64,000 nt of DNA from a virus (IMGVR_UViG_3300044858_004955:1-64000); one strand, 5' to 3'. Counted from the first letter of the stretch, positions 48,149 through 58,043 are shown. Notes: generated by a model from the sequence alone, not told the origin. A program made the numbers and translations.

Positions 48149-50700
48149 AGCGGGAAAGTCGGCGAACCAACCGTTGAGCGTCGCAGCGTGCGCGTTACCG
48201 AAAAGGCGCCGCAGGTGACCATGATCTCCATTTGGTCACCAGAGATCCACGTCTCTTTGGCAATTACGCTCACCAGACCGTCAGTGATAGTCACGCTTGC
48301 CAATTCGCTCCCTGACAATACAGTGACGTCTACTTCGCACCCGTCGCATGGAACTGTCGTAAGTTGCGGGATTTGATCACACGCCACTCCCCCACGCACA
48401 AACTGAGTCACAGCGCCTTTTGTAAAAATGACACTGAACTTCTGGCATTGCCCCACCACGAAGCGGGTCGTGATGAAGTATTGCGAATACTGCGCTCCGT
48501 AACTCGTTCCCGGCTGAAAATAGGACGGCAGCAGTACTAATAGCGTGCTGATGTCGCATGAGTTGTCTTGTAGCACTGATGACGTGCCAGTGAAAACTTG
48601 TGTGTCGCCGTAACGGTCAAAAAACAATGTTCTTGAAACCGCCAACGGTGAACCCGCTACATTTATCGTTCTGGAAACCACTTGCTCACCGATAAGATGC
48701 TCGTTAAATAAACTTACGTCCGCATTAAGGATGGCCCCGGGCGCAATCGGCTGCCCATCTGCATCTTGGCATGTGCGATTGAGTACGATTCCCTGCTTTG
48801 GAACCGTAGCGGAATCCCAATCGCTGCATATAAAGCGTTTTCTGCTGTAGTAGGGAACGGTGCCGTTTATATTTGTGCTCGTTATTGAACCGCTTGGCGC
48901 TGGCAGGTAGTCGACTACTTCTGGTTGCCTTCCGCTGCCGTTAGGGAAAGTTTTTACGACATACACCCTAGTGGCGTCCCCAGTCCACCCTAACTGCAAT
49001 TCTACTTCATGCGTTAGTTCTAGGTTTCCTTGGTCGCCGCACGGCACCGGAGCGCTTGCGTAGACGAGTACCGACACGTTCGGGCCGCTGTTTTGCAGGT
49101 TTGATCCACCACCGCAATCAATAAAACCACTTCTCCCAAATTGAAGGCCGCCTCCAGAAAACGCCAGCACACGCTTGCCGTTTTTAATTTGAAACCCCCG
49201 CCTGATCATTGCCACTGAGAAACTAAATGACTCTTGTAAAGGCTCGGCTTCGTAGTCGTCGCATGTTCCGTCAATAACACTCCACGACACCGAGGCTTCG
49301 ACGCTGACAGAAAAAAGCGGATCGGGGCCAACGCATGGGTCGCTGAGTGGTGGCGCCCCAGTATCCTCAAAAAACGACGTTCCAGCAGGACAGTCACCAA
49401 CGATTGCCCGCTCGTATAGCAGGTCGTTTTCGCTCCCATTGAGACTATACGTCCAGTCGCCTGCTTGGTTGTTTGGGCCTACACCAGTAAACGAGTGCCG
49501 ATACGCGCCGTGCTCCAGCCTCCACAGAAGCGTCCGACCGGGCCAAAAAGCAGCCGTTCCGACGCCGCCTCCGGCGATCAAGATTCCTCTCCGGTAATAA
49601 AACAATGGCCCCCAGCCGTCGCTGCAATCTCGAAAGGAATTATCGAAACCACCGCGTGCGCGCATGGTCAGGACGCTGTCGCCACACCACACAGGCTGAG
49701 TAGATGACCACGAGTTGGGGACGGTCACGTAGATTTGTTCTGGGTACAAGCCGATCGCGACGCCGACTCCGAAATCCTCGGTTTGGCAAAGCACGCTTGG
49801 CGGCATCAGGCTCAGGTCGGCCTGATATGGACCGCCGGTCTCGTTAACCGGCAAGATGGTGACTCGGATGTTGTAGTCGCCCGCCACGAAATCATTAGCC
49901 GTCTGCTCGTTCAAAACAACGCGGGGGGCAACGCCAAATCTGCTTCTTTGGCCGCCACCACCACAGATTTCTTGTTGCCCAAATTGCAGCGCCAGTGCGT
50001 GTTGGGTGATTGTGCCTCCACTTGTTTTGGAAACAGTCCATCCGGTCACGCTGCCGCCAGCAATCAGCGTCGCTTGGCGAACCGAGGAACCCAAAGGCAT
50101 CCACCGCTGAAGGCCCGCATACGAAAGCGAAACAGGCACCTGATGCGTTGCGGCGCTTGGGCCTTGGCTGACGCTGACGATCAGTTTTACTTGGCCGTAT
50201 TCGTCAGTTCCCAGCACTGTCTGAACGCCTGCTTCCTCGTCTGTTTGAACGCCGGTAACGCTCAACTGCACCTCCAAGAACCACGGAGGCCCGATGACAT
50301 CGTATATAGAAGTATCGGCGACGGCTGATCTGTTGAATCTCCACAACTGCGTCCTCGTTTGGCCGACTGGAGTTCTGGACGCGCCTGATGCCGACAGTGA
50401 TATCGCAATCGTTGCGTCGAAAGCAGCCGCTAGTCGGTAAACACTAAAACCTCCTGCTTCCCACATGGAGCCTTGGAGTGTGTTTGTGGAATCGCCCGTT
50501 GCGACGTTACAGTCCCACCCGTTGGGCGGAGACGTGTCCACTAACGCAACGCGCATGCAGCGGTTAAGGGTGACACGAAAAGCGCATGGGTCGCCTTGGC
50601 AACACGGCGAGCACGCTCCGAACAAGAAACCGAGCGGGTACATACTGGCGGCTATGAGCCAGATTGCACAGGTGACGAATGAGAGTGGATCGTCAATCAT
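48145..50700 (-). CDS. Large Cys-rich virion-type protein, 851 aa
   Basis: The N-terminus has a hydrophobic stretch (FVTCAIWLIAASMYPLGFLF) and a Cys cluster (GACSPCCQGDPC). The rest is beta-rich with many scattered Cys pairs. Position after the minor tail genes fits a tail-tip or host-interaction protein, perhaps with disulfides. No family recognised. Lower GC than the neighbouring tail genes suggests separate origin. Starts at ATG 50700 overlapping the upstream stop by four bases. Confidence 0.6.
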   Translation of the reverse strand: MIDDPLSFVTCAIWLIAASMYPLGFLFGACSPCCQGDPCAFRVTLNRCMRVALVDTSPPNGWDCNVATGDSTNTLQGSMWEAGGFSVYRLAAAFDATIAISLSASGASRTPVGQTRTQLWRFNRSAVADTSIYDVIGPPWFLEVQLSVTGVQTDEEAGVQTVLGTDEYGQVKLIVSVSQGPSAATHQVPVSLSYAGLQRWMPLGSSVRQATLIAGGSVTGWTVSKTSGGTITQHALALQFGQQEICGGGGQRSRFGVAPRVVLNEQTANDFVAGDYNIRVTILPVNETGGPYQADLSLMPPSVLCQTEDFGVGVAIGLYPEQIYVTVPNSWSSTQPVWCGDSVLTMRARGGFDNSFRDCSDGWGPLFYYRRGILIAGGGVGTAAFWPGRTLLWRLEHGAYRHSFTGVGPNNQAGDWTYSLNGSENDLLYERAIVGDCPAGTSFFEDTGAPPLSDPCVGPDPLFSVSVEASVSWSVIDGTCDDYEAEPLQESFSFSVAMIRRGFQIKNGKRVLAFSGGGLQFGRSGFIDCGGGSNLQNSGPNVSVLVYASAPVPCGDQGNLELTHEVELQLGWTGDATRVYVVKTFPNGSGRQPEVVDYLPAPSGSITSTNINGTVPYYSRKRFICSDWDSATVPKQGIVLNRTCQDADGQPIAPGAILNADVSLFNEHLIGEQVVSRTINVAGSPLAVSRTLFFDRYGDTQVFTGTSSVLQDNSCDISTLLVLLPSYFQPGTSYGAQYSQYFITTRFVVGQCQKFSVIFTKGAVTQFVRGGVACDQIPQLTTVPCDGCEVDVTVLSGSELASVTITDGLVSVIAKETWISGDQMEIMVTCGAFSVTRTLRRSTVGSPTFPL

Positions 50701-51047
50701 GTTGCCGTGCTGCACACTGCCGCAATGAGGAACCACGCCGTGCCTTCGCGTGCGATGGCGCAGTCGCCGATGCTCGCAGGCGCCGGGACTGCGGCGAACA
50801 GGTTCAACGCATTGACCGTATTCGTCGCCCCCGGCAGATACTTCAACTGCACATTCTTCACCGCCCCGATCGCCCACGACCCGGTGAATGTGCAAATCCG
50901 AAACACCTTCGCCGACCGCGGCTCCTCGCCCTCGAGGATGACCTGAGTGCGCCGGAAACCTGAGCCGATAGGTTCCCCATCGACGCGGTCGATGGTGCGT
51001 CGTATCTGCGAGAGCAGGTTCGGGCCAAGGAGGAAGCCTTCGGCCAT
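50697..51047 (-). CDS. Tail-tip-associated protein, 116 aa
   Basis: MAEGFLLGPNLLSQIRRTID, GSGFRRTQVILEGEEPRSAK with a strand-rich C-terminal half (CTFTGSWAIGAVKNVQLKYL). Small structural protein by position between two large tail genes. One base from the upstream gene. Family not recognised. Confidence 0.65.
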   Translation of the reverse strand: MAEGFLLGPNLLSQIRRTIDRVDGEPIGSGFRRTQVILEGEEPRSAKVFRICTFTGSWAIGAVKNVQLKYLPGATNTVNALNLFAAVPAPASIGDCAIAREGTAWFLIAAVCSTAT

Positions 51048-51048
51048 G

Positions 51049-52176
51049 TTAGGTGAGCCTCAAGCCGAAGTTGCTGAAGTCGTAATCGTCTTGGACTTGA
51101 TACGTGTAGACCAGAACTGGCGGAGTTCGAAAAGGAAATCGCGGAGTGCCATCTGGGTTCAGTGCAATCGGCAGGGCGCACGGACGCTGCGTCGGCTTTG
51201 CCCCCTCGCCGATCAAGATCATGCCGCGGACCTTACTGCCTTCGGTATTTTCGACTATTGAGATGTTGTCGGGCCACCCTTCGATCTCTGTGGCAATGCC
51301 GCCTTCGCTTTCCTTTTTCTTTAGCGCAAGCGAGCCTGCCCAGACGTCGCTTGCCGCGGCGGCTCCAATTGATCCGTAGTTCTTATTGATGATGTTTATG
51401 CCCTCGACAATCTGAGCATGATCCCATCCAAGTGCTACGGGGCTTGAGTTTGGATTGTTGTCAAGATGTATCAAATTGCGTTTGAACACAAACTCGTAGG
51501 ACGCTTTCCATCCTCTGTACAGAACGGACCCCCACTGCTCAAGTGCGGGCTGAGTAGACACACCGCGAAACATAACGGTATGCCTTGGGCACGTTAAAGT
51601 GCCTATAACAAACTCCGCGCTATTTATATATCCAACCAAGTTGCTGTGCCGTGTTGGATCGATTAGTTCAAATTGCTCAATAGTGATTGTGCTGATTGGG
51701 ACCAACTTCGTCACACCCTCGTACCTGTCGCCCGCTGGGTTCACAGGCGCGCGCCAATCTGGCCCGCCACCGATGACTTGATTCACTGCATCGCCGAACG
51801 GCTTCCACTCGAACGCCGGAGCCTCCGTGAGCGTCGTGGAGATCGACCAGTTCGCCGGCCGGATGTCCGGCGAGAACTGCCCCGGGTCTTGGCCGGCGTC
51901 ACCGCCTCCCGGGGTCGTCCGGTAGTTGAACGTCGCGACGATCACCATCCGGCTGTCGCCGTCGTACTGGGCCGAGTAGGACGCGCAGTAGAGGCCGGAC
52001 TCGGAAGGGTGCTCTTGGCCGATCTGGACGCCGCAGGTCGCGGAGACGTTGATGTACTCGCTGACGTCGGACTTGATGATCCTGAAGACCCGCGTCGTCG
52101 AGGAAGCGATCTGCCCCTCTTCCGACGAGAAGTCGTACTGGACGCCTGCGTAGACCTCTTTCGTCATCTTCGGCAT
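51049..52176 (-). CDS. Putative tail structural protein, 375 aa
   Basis: Begins KEVYAGVQYDFSSEEGQIAS and has strand-rich segments (SISTTLTEAPAFEWKPFGDA; YRGWKASYEFVFKRNLIHLD) and ENTEGSKVRGMILIGEGAKP. It lies directly downstream (transcription order) of the 122-residue tail protein and tape measure, where phages encode distal or minor tail proteins. Exact family unknown. Confidence 0.6.
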   Translation of the reverse strand: MPKMTKEVYAGVQYDFSSEEGQIASSTTRVFRIIKSDVSEYINVSATCGVQIGQEHPSESGLYCASYSAQYDGDSRMVIVATFNYRTTPGGGDAGQDPGQFSPDIRPANWSISTTLTEAPAFEWKPFGDAVNQVIGGGPDWRAPVNPAGDRYEGVTKLVPISTITIEQFELIDPTRHSNLVGYINSAEFVIGTLTCPRHTVMFRGVSTQPALEQWGSVLYRGWKASYEFVFKRNLIHLDNNPNSSPVALGWDHAQIVEGINIINKNYGSIGAAAASDVWAGSLALKKKESEGGIATEIEGWPDNISIVENTEGSKVRGMILIGEGAKPTQRPCALPIALNPDGTPRFPFRTPPVLVYTYQVQDDYDFSNFGLRLT

Positions 52177-52179
52177 GGA

Positions 52180-52548
52180 TCAGCCCTCTGTGATGTCCAC
52201 GCGGAGGCGGGCGCCGGAGACGCCGATCGCGACGTACTCTGTGCCGCTCGTCATCCTCGTGATCGCCGGCTCACCGCCCCGGAGCGTCGCGAACCCGACG
52301 AACGAGCCGCCGGCCTCGATGCCGATCTGCACGGTTGACGCAGAAGACGTCGCGAGGTTCCGCAGGAACGCCATGCCGACCGTCGACAGGTTCGCTGTTG
52401 AGATGCTCGTCGCATTCGTCGTGAGGTCGTAGACGACGCTCTTGTAACCGGCCTTCGACATCGAGGCGGTGATCTGGCTGATCTGAATCTGGTTCGACAG
52501 GTTGTCCTTGTCGACCTTGAGCGTCATGGAGTAGGTGATGTCTGCCAT
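52180..52548 (-). CDS. Minor tail protein, 122 aa
   Basis: MADITYSMTLKVDKDNLSNQ, TASMSKAGYKSVVYDLTTNA and GGSFVGFATLRGGEPAITRM. A small beta-rich protein placed just downstream of the tape measure in transcription order. It may be a tail-tube or distal component. Four bases separate it from the next gene. Confidence 0.7.
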   Translation of the reverse strand: MADITYSMTLKVDKDNLSNQIQISQITASMSKAGYKSVVYDLTTNATSISTANLSTVGMAFLRNLATSSASTVQIGIEAGGSFVGFATLRGGEPAITRMTSGTEYVAIGVSGARLRVDITEG

Positions 52549-52559
52549 CGGTGGGTTCC

Positions 52560-55500
52560 TTACGGGGCTACCTGCGGGCCTGCGCGTCCTATCTGCACCA
52601 ATTCATTGAGCGCCTGCGTCTGCTTCTGAAGTTCCACAAGGTTCACGTCCCTTGCCGGGTCTTCGCCGCGGAGAAGCCTGTTGAGTTCCTGCTGGCCTTG
52701 GAGCGTGGATGCGTCCGATGCTTGCAGGGCGGCCCGCGACGGGCCTTGCAGGAGGGCGTTGGCGACTTCGTCGGAGAAGCCAGCGATGAGCGGAGCCTCT
52801 TGGCGAATGCGGTCTCCGAGGAATCTGTTGATTGCTTCGTCTCTTGCCCTCACGTCCACCAAGCCCGTTGTCTCTGCCGCTATTTCGCCGAACCGAGCGA
52901 TGATGTCATTGATGCCCTGTTGAGTCTCCTCGGCGGCACGCTCGCCGGGCGTCATCGCCAACTGGCGGCCACGTTCCGGGTCGCCGAGCAGACGCCGAGC
53001 CTCCCTCGCCTCGAAGCCGTTCATCGTCTCGTCGAGGGCCGTCACTTCCGCCTCCAACGAACGGATAGCGTTGTTGAGGTCTTGCTCGGTACGGATGAGA
53101 ACCGGGTCGGCTGGCGCAGCCCGCAACTGCTGCTGGACGGTTTCCCGCTGGAACTGGAGGTCGCGGAGCCTTGCTTGCTGGAATCCTGCGGCGGACCCGA
53201 TCCGATCGATGGCGTCCTGCGTCCTGCCGATGACTGCTTCTATCTGCCTCGACGGGTTGAGCGTTCGCTCACGGCGCAAGCGGTCGGACTCGGCCTCAAC
53301 GGCACTGCGTTGCGCACGGGTTCTGTCGATGACCTCCTGCTGTGTGGCAAGTATCGCGTCGCGTCGCTCGGCTGCACCCGGTGCGGTCGGGTTGGCGTTG
53401 AACTCGTTGATAGCGGCTTCAATGGCTTTGTTCGCGTTGTCAATTTCTGAAGACAGTGTGTCGATAATCACTCCGAGCGATCTAGCGCCGGGGACGCCTG
53501 CTTCAATCGCTTGCGTCACCTCGTTCTGCGCTGCCTCAAACCCGCGTGTGGCTGAATTGACTGACTCGACGTACTGCTTCAGTGCGTCGTCAAACGCCGA
53601 GTCGCTGAATCGCGCTTGTAACTCTTGAAGTCTGGCCCTCTCTTCTCTGGCGGCCAGAATGTTTCTGTTGTCTCCGCCGAATGTTGAGACTAATCCAATG
53701 TCTTGGCTCGCGAGAGGGTTTATTTCCCGAATGCGTGCGTCAATCGCAGCGCGAATAGCAAGCGTGTTATTTGGGTCGATGAGTCCGGCAGCCCTCGCCG
53801 AGTCCGCCCCGATCCTCGGCGCAGTGTTCCCACTGTTGACGATCTGGTTGACGCCGAGCGACGCGATAGTTCCGATCGTGTCGAGGAACACGCCCTGCAA
53901 AAGTGCGGCCGTCGACTGAAACCCGCGGAAGCCGATGGAGTTCGCTACTTCTGTGCGAGTCGGCGCCGGCCGATTCGGCAGTTCCTGCCGCAGACGACGA
54001 CGCTCGTCTTGAAGTCCACCGATCTGGTCGCGGAGCGCGGCGGCCTGCCCGGCGTCAGTCACGTCCCTGAGGCGACGATTCAGGCTATTGATCTGGCCGT
54101 CGATTTCTCGGCCGCGGGGGTTTGCGGACACAAGCCGCTCTTCGCGGGCGTCGCGTTGCACCTTGATCAGCGACTCAAGGTCGCGAGTGAGTTGCCTCGC
54201 CTCCTTGGCGGCCGACGAAAACCCGCGGGTCGTGATCGAGTCGGCGAGGTTGGAAAACGACTGCGCCAGTTGCTCGACAAGATTTCTCTGGCGCTCCAAA
54301 GCGTCGTTTAGCGCCTTGGTCTGGTCTTCCGCTGCCTGACCGCTGTTGATGAACCTGACTATTCCAGCGATTGCCTGAGCGCCAACAGAAACACCGAGAG
54401 CAACGAAAAGCCCGCTCGTGCCTCCGACGATGAAGCCGAGTTGCGTCAGGTTGTTTCCGATCGCACGAATCCTCTGCTCGAACCCTCCCGTGACGCTAAA
54501 GAAGTCATCGACGGCGAACGCGGCCTGCTGAAGACCGAGGCTAAATCTGTCAATGCCGCCTCTGGCAATGTCGCCGGACCTGTTGAGGTCACCGAGTATT
54601 CTCCCCTGAGAACCGCCGCCGGCGGCCGACAGGGTCGCCGCCAACTCGCGCCTCAGTGCGGCCAGTTCGGCGCGACCGCTTTCGGTATCGATTGTCCCGG
54701 CGTCGAACAGTCTCTGGGCAACCTGTCTGAAATTCTCCAAAGCCTGCAAAGTTGGCCCGCGGGCCTCGGCCGCGAGGCGGGAAAGCCTTTGCTGGACAAA
54801 CTCGATCTGCCCTCCAGCCGCACGGAGGGACTGCTGATCCACTCCGAGGCCGAGTCCGGCGATGCCTTCTCCGCCGAACTGGCCGAGGAATTGCTGGCCG
54901 AGGCTTGCGCGTGTGTTGAGCGCGGCGGCAACGGCGGCGATCTGCCGCTGGAGTTCGCGTGCCTGCTCGGCCGTGAACGCCACACCCTGTCTTGCCAGAA
55001 GCCTGAAGCGATTGTTGAGGTTGTCGACGCCGGGTCCGAGGGTCGCTCCGATGTCGGGCAGTTCCCTGAGACGACGACGAACAACGTCGATCTCGCCTCC
55101 GAGGTTCTGGAGTATGCGGTTGCGGGCGCGGTTTGGTTCGAGGTTTGTTTGATCTGGAGTCGGTTGGTCGATGATTGGCGGAAGAAGCGCAGTAGCGACC
55201 TCGCGTCGGCGGCGCTGATCGTCGGCGGCGGCGGTCGCCGCGCTGATGCCCGGCTCGAGCCTATCCAGCACGTCGTTCAGCCGGCTGGCGTTCGCTGTTC
55301 CGGCCTCGACTCGGTCAGATACATTTCTTGCGATTCCGGCGAGCGTGGCAAGTCCTAGTCTCGCTTTTTCTGGCAGTTTCGCGTACTCGTCGGACAGCCT
55401 TCTTGCTCTCGCAATTGCCTGCTCTGTTTCTGTTTCCGTCACGCCACCGAACAGGCCGAGGCCACGCTGTTGTGGAGGCGCATCCAGCAACTGAAACCCA

Positions 55501-56663
55501 CGGGTTGATGGCGATTCCGTTTTTAGGCTTGATTTGATCTCCTCGCGAACCCGCCGAGCCGTCTCCCTCGCCTGCTCGAGCCGGCGGACGGCGTCGTCTG
55601 CGTCCACGCCGAGTCTCGGCCTCTGCTGCACCTCCAACTGGTACTGGGCGACTAGGTCTTCCGCTTGGTTGAGTTGCGCAAGAAGCCCAGAGAATTGCGA
55701 CGGGTCGGCCGCCTCCGATGCCGCCTGCCGAAGTGCTGCGGACGAACGCAACTCTCTCGCGACGCCCGGGTTCGTGAAGATCAGTTCGTTGCCACGAGGG
55801 CCGGCGGAGGTGAGCGCCTGCAACTCCGCTACCAGTCGCGTCTGCCGCTCCAGTTGCGAGTTGACTTCTCCGAGCCGCTGCACCTGACCATCCAGAGCGC
55901 CCTGCGCCCGTGCGATCGCGGCGTAGTCCTCGCTTCTTGTGTTGCGGATGTTCTCCAGAATCGCGAGCAGCCTCGCGGCCTCTTCCGCCTCGCGCTGCTG
56001 GAGCGCGACGATTCTGGCGATCTCGTTGCCGCGACTGTTTCTCGCGCTCGCCGGCAGAGAGCCGGCCTGACCCTGAATCGCGGCGGCACGCTGAAGTTCG
56101 GATTGCAGGCCAGCCTGCTGGAACCGCAACTCCTGACCGCTCGCGAGGCCGGAGACTGCTGCGCCGGCCTCGGAGAGGCGGCGGATCGAAATCACCGTCT
56201 CATCGACGACTCGCTTGTATCGCTCGTAGTCTTGGGCGCCCTTGATCGCGCCGCGCGATATTTCAGCCTGAGTGGTCGCAGCCGCTTCCTGCGCCTGCAC
56301 CAACGACCCGATGAATTCGTTCTGGATCGTTGCCGACAGGCCCGAGAACGCCTTGGCGCTTGATCCGAGCGGCCTTGCGATGTCCTCGGCGGCACCGACA
56401 ATCGCACGCAGTTTCTCTTCAGCACCGCCGGTGTCGATGTTCAGGCGGTCTCGCGACCTCGCCTGAATCGCACGCTCTAGTCGCTGGATCGGCGTGAAAA
56501 TCTGGTCGAATGACCGAGCGGCAGCCGAGTTGGCCGAAGAGAGCGTCGAACTGATCCGCTTGGCGAAGCGATCGACGTCCTTGGCGCTGTTGTCCAGCCC
56601 ACGGCTGAACTGCGCCATGTTGATCGTGCCGACTGCGGCGATCTTGCCGATGTAGTTCGCCAT
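52560..56663 (-). CDS. Tape measure protein, 1,367 aa
   Basis: Long helical protein, starting MANYIGKIAAVGTINMAQFS, with coiled-coil stretches (LQSELQRAAAIQGQAGSLPA), a hydrophobic segment in the middle (TQLGFIVGGTSGLFVALGVS) and heptad-rich repeats to the end. Length and position between tail chaperone and tail tip are diagnostic. In siphophages tail length tracks residue number at about 0.15 nm each, so about 200 nm is expected. Confidence 0.92.
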   Translation of the reverse strand: MANYIGKIAAVGTINMAQFSRGLDNSAKDVDRFAKRISSTLSSANSAAARSFDQIFTPIQRLERAIQARSRDRLNIDTGGAEEKLRAIVGAAEDIARPLGSSAKAFSGLSATIQNEFIGSLVQAQEAAATTQAEISRGAIKGAQDYERYKRVVDETVISIRRLSEAGAAVSGLASGQELRFQQAGLQSELQRAAAIQGQAGSLPASARNSRGNEIARIVALQQREAEEAARLLAILENIRNTRSEDYAAIARAQGALDGQVQRLGEVNSQLERQTRLVAELQALTSAGPRGNELIFTNPGVARELRSSAALRQAASEAADPSQFSGLLAQLNQAEDLVAQYQLEVQQRPRLGVDADDAVRRLEQARETARRVREEIKSSLKTESPSTRGFQLLDAPPQQRGLGLFGGVTETETEQAIARARRLSDEYAKLPEKARLGLATLAGIARNVSDRVEAGTANASRLNDVLDRLEPGISAATAAADDQRRRREVATALLPPIIDQPTPDQTNLEPNRARNRILQNLGGEIDVVRRRLRELPDIGATLGPGVDNLNNRFRLLARQGVAFTAEQARELQRQIAAVAAALNTRASLGQQFLGQFGGEGIAGLGLGVDQQSLRAAGGQIEFVQQRLSRLAAEARGPTLQALENFRQVAQRLFDAGTIDTESGRAELAALRRELAATLSAAGGGSQGRILGDLNRSGDIARGGIDRFSLGLQQAAFAVDDFFSVTGGFEQRIRAIGNNLTQLGFIVGGTSGLFVALGVSVGAQAIAGIVRFINSGQAAEDQTKALNDALERQRNLVEQLAQSFSNLADSITTRGFSSAAKEARQLTRDLESLIKVQRDAREERLVSANPRGREIDGQINSLNRRLRDVTDAGQAAALRDQIGGLQDERRRLRQELPNRPAPTRTEVANSIGFRGFQSTAALLQGVFLDTIGTIASLGVNQIVNSGNTAPRIGADSARAAGLIDPNNTLAIRAAIDARIREINPLASQDIGLVSTFGGDNRNILAAREERARLQELQARFSDSAFDDALKQYVESVNSATRGFEAAQNEVTQAIEAGVPGARSLGVIIDTLSSEIDNANKAIEAAINEFNANPTAPGAAERRDAILATQQEVIDRTRAQRSAVEAESDRLRRERTLNPSRQIEAVIGRTQDAIDRIGSAAGFQQARLRDLQFQRETVQQQLRAAPADPVLIRTEQDLNNAIRSLEAEVTALDETMNGFEAREARRLLGDPERGRQLAMTPGERAAEETQQGINDIIARFGEIAAETTGLVDVRARDEAINRFLGDRIRQEAPLIAGFSDEVANALLQGPSRAALQASDASTLQGQQELNRLLRGEDPARDVNLVELQKQTQALNELVQIGRAGPQVAP

Positions 56664-56664
56664 C

Positions 56665-57308
56665 TCACGATCCTTGCGGCGGGCCGAACAACTTGGACAA
56701 CTCCGCGATCATCTGCTCGTTGGACTGCGGCTTCTTCCGTGACGCCGGGATGAACACGTCCTCGTCGGGGAGGCGCTTGTAGTTCCCGCTCGCGGCCATG
56801 ATCGTCCGGCAGATGCGTGCCGTTTGGAGCCACGGGTTGGGGAGCGGATATATCTGGTCAAACGCTGCCCACTCGGAGAGTTCCTCGCTGTCGACGGTGT
56901 TCAAGAGTTCCTTGACGCTGCGGCCGAGCGCCAGAGCCAGCCTCAGGTAGAAGAGGCGTTCTGGGCGCTCGGCGAATCGTTTCCCAGCGCCTCCACGGCG
57001 GCCGGCGTGAAGGCGTTGAACTCCCACGCGACGTCGAACAGGCGGTTGATCACCGCGCTCGACTTCTTGTTGAGAGCCTCCACCTCGTCGTTCGTGAAGA
57101 GGCGGTCGCCGTCGGAGTTGCAGATCGTCAGCACGAGGAACCTCGTGCGGAACGACTCCATCTTCTTGTCGGCGAACGCCTGCTCGAACACGTCGCGATC
57201 GGCCCCGCTGATGACGCGGACGCAGACGCTGCCACCCCACTCGGCGACCTCGACCTCCTTGGTCTTGATGTCCTTCGCTTCGAGGATCGCCTTCTTCGAC
57301 AGGATCAC
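56665..57308 (-). CDS. Tail assembly chaperone fusion (GT-type) by -1 frameshift, about 214 aa
   Basis: Translation starts at 57308 in one frame to the slippery GGGAAAC (56985-56979), then continues in the -1 frame from 56979 to 56665. The C-terminal part starts RFAERPERLFYLRLALALGR and ends KLFGPPQGS. The first frame alone gives a 121-residue protein ending at 56943. This is the usual G/GT layout upstream of a tape measure. Start MILSKKAILEAKDIKTKEVE. Confidence 0.8.
56943..57308 (-). CDS. Tail assembly chaperone, short form (G-type), 121 aa
   Basis: Product without frameshift: MILSKKAILEAKDIKTKEVE, VFEQAFADKKMESFRTRFLV and VEALNKKSSAVINRLFDVAW, ending NDSPSAQNASST. Position, size and the slippery site near the end fit the short chaperone of siphophages, which helps tape measure and tail tube assembly. 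Confidence 0.82.
   Translation of the reverse strand: MILSKKAILEAKDIKTKEVEVAEWGGSVCVRVISGADRDVFEQAFADKKMESFRTRFLVLTICNSDGDRLFTNDEVEALNKKSSAVINRLFDVAWEFNAFTPAAVEALGNDSPSAQNASST
56979..56985 (-). promoter_or_regulatory. -1 programmed frameshift slippery site GGGAAAC
   Basis: On the minus strand the zero-frame codons are (CT)G-GGA-AAC, an exact X-XXY-YYZ heptamer. A -1 slip re-pairs as GGG-AAA and then reads CGA-TTC-GCC, entering the 104-residue downstream frame, whose own start codon would not be needed. Lambda uses the similar GGGAAAG. Confidence 0.85.
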
Positions 57309-57318
57309 GGATAACCTC

Positions 57319-57684
57319 CTACACCGTGGAATCGGTCATACGAAACTTCAACTGGCCGCGAACCACGTCGGCCGTTTGTGCTGTGACAGTCGCGCTCTCG
57401 AGAATCGCCCGCCGACTGACCGAGTAGGCGGAACTGGTGAACGCAAGGATGCCGTTGGTCCCTACAATCGTCTGCGGGTCGGTGCCGCCGGCGTAGAGGA
57501 AGTCCACGGTCACCGAGCCGCCCGTGATCGCTCCGGTCGCGACCTGCACCGTGTACCCCGTCGCGTCGCCGACGCCTGTCATGTCCACGATCTCGGCGAC
57601 TGGCGTCTCCACCTGCACGCTGGTCACCGTCGCGGCGATGCCGTTGAAGGTGAAGGTCGCGTTGTAGGGCACGCCGACTGGCAC
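57319..57684 (-). CDS. Tail-tube-like protein 3, 121 aa
   Basis: MPVGVPYNATFTFNGIAATV, DMTGVGDATGYTVQVATG and ends QLKFRMTDSTV. The overall pattern, N-terminal F-x-F-G or F-N-G strand, then a V-x-G-x-A/S-F-R-x ending, is shared with the two genes downstream in numbering (57687, 58047), so the three are tandem paralogues. One is likely the main tail tube subunit. Confidence 0.65.
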   Translation of the reverse strand: MPVGVPYNATFTFNGIAATVTSVQVETPVAEIVDMTGVGDATGYTVQVATGAITGGSVTVDFLYAGGTDPQTIVGTNGILAFTSSAYSVSRRAILESATVTAQTADVVRGQLKFRMTDSTV

Positions 57685-57686
57685 GG

Positions 57687-58043
57687 TCAGACCTGCACGC
57701 GGAAGGAGGCGCTCCCTCGCACCAAGTCACCAGCACTCGCGGTGACCTGCACCGACACGCACGTCGCGACGGCGCCCGTGAAGGAGAACGCTCCGGCGAT
57801 TGAGATCGCCCCGGTCGCCCCAATGGCCGGCGGCGTGCCGGAGATGAACTCCAACTCGACGTTCGGCCGCTCGTCCGCTGTGCGGTGCGTGATGTACGTC
57901 GGCTCGAAGTCGTCGCGGCCCATTCCCATGTGCGGGGCCGAGACTGTCGCACGCTCGGAGCCGCCGACGTATCGCACGCTCGTGGCTGCGAATGTGGCGG
58001 CTGCGAACGTGAACGTCGTGCCTTGGGACGAGCGGCCCGCCAT
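57687..58043 (-). CDS. Tail-tube-like protein 2, 118 aa
   Basis: MAGRSSQGTTFTFAAATFAA, HMGMGRDDFEPTYITHRTAD and VELEFISGTPPAIGATGAIS, ending DLVRGSASFRVQV. Shares the F-x-F start, the central glycine pattern and the G-SASFRV end with its neighbours. Two or three bases separate the three genes. Probably tail tube or tube-adaptor subunit. Confidence 0.65.
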   Translation of the reverse strand: MAGRSSQGTTFTFAAATFAATSVRYVGGSERATVSAPHMGMGRDDFEPTYITHRTADERPNVELEFISGTPPAIGATGAISIAGAFSFTGAVATCVSVQVTASAGDLVRGSASFRVQV

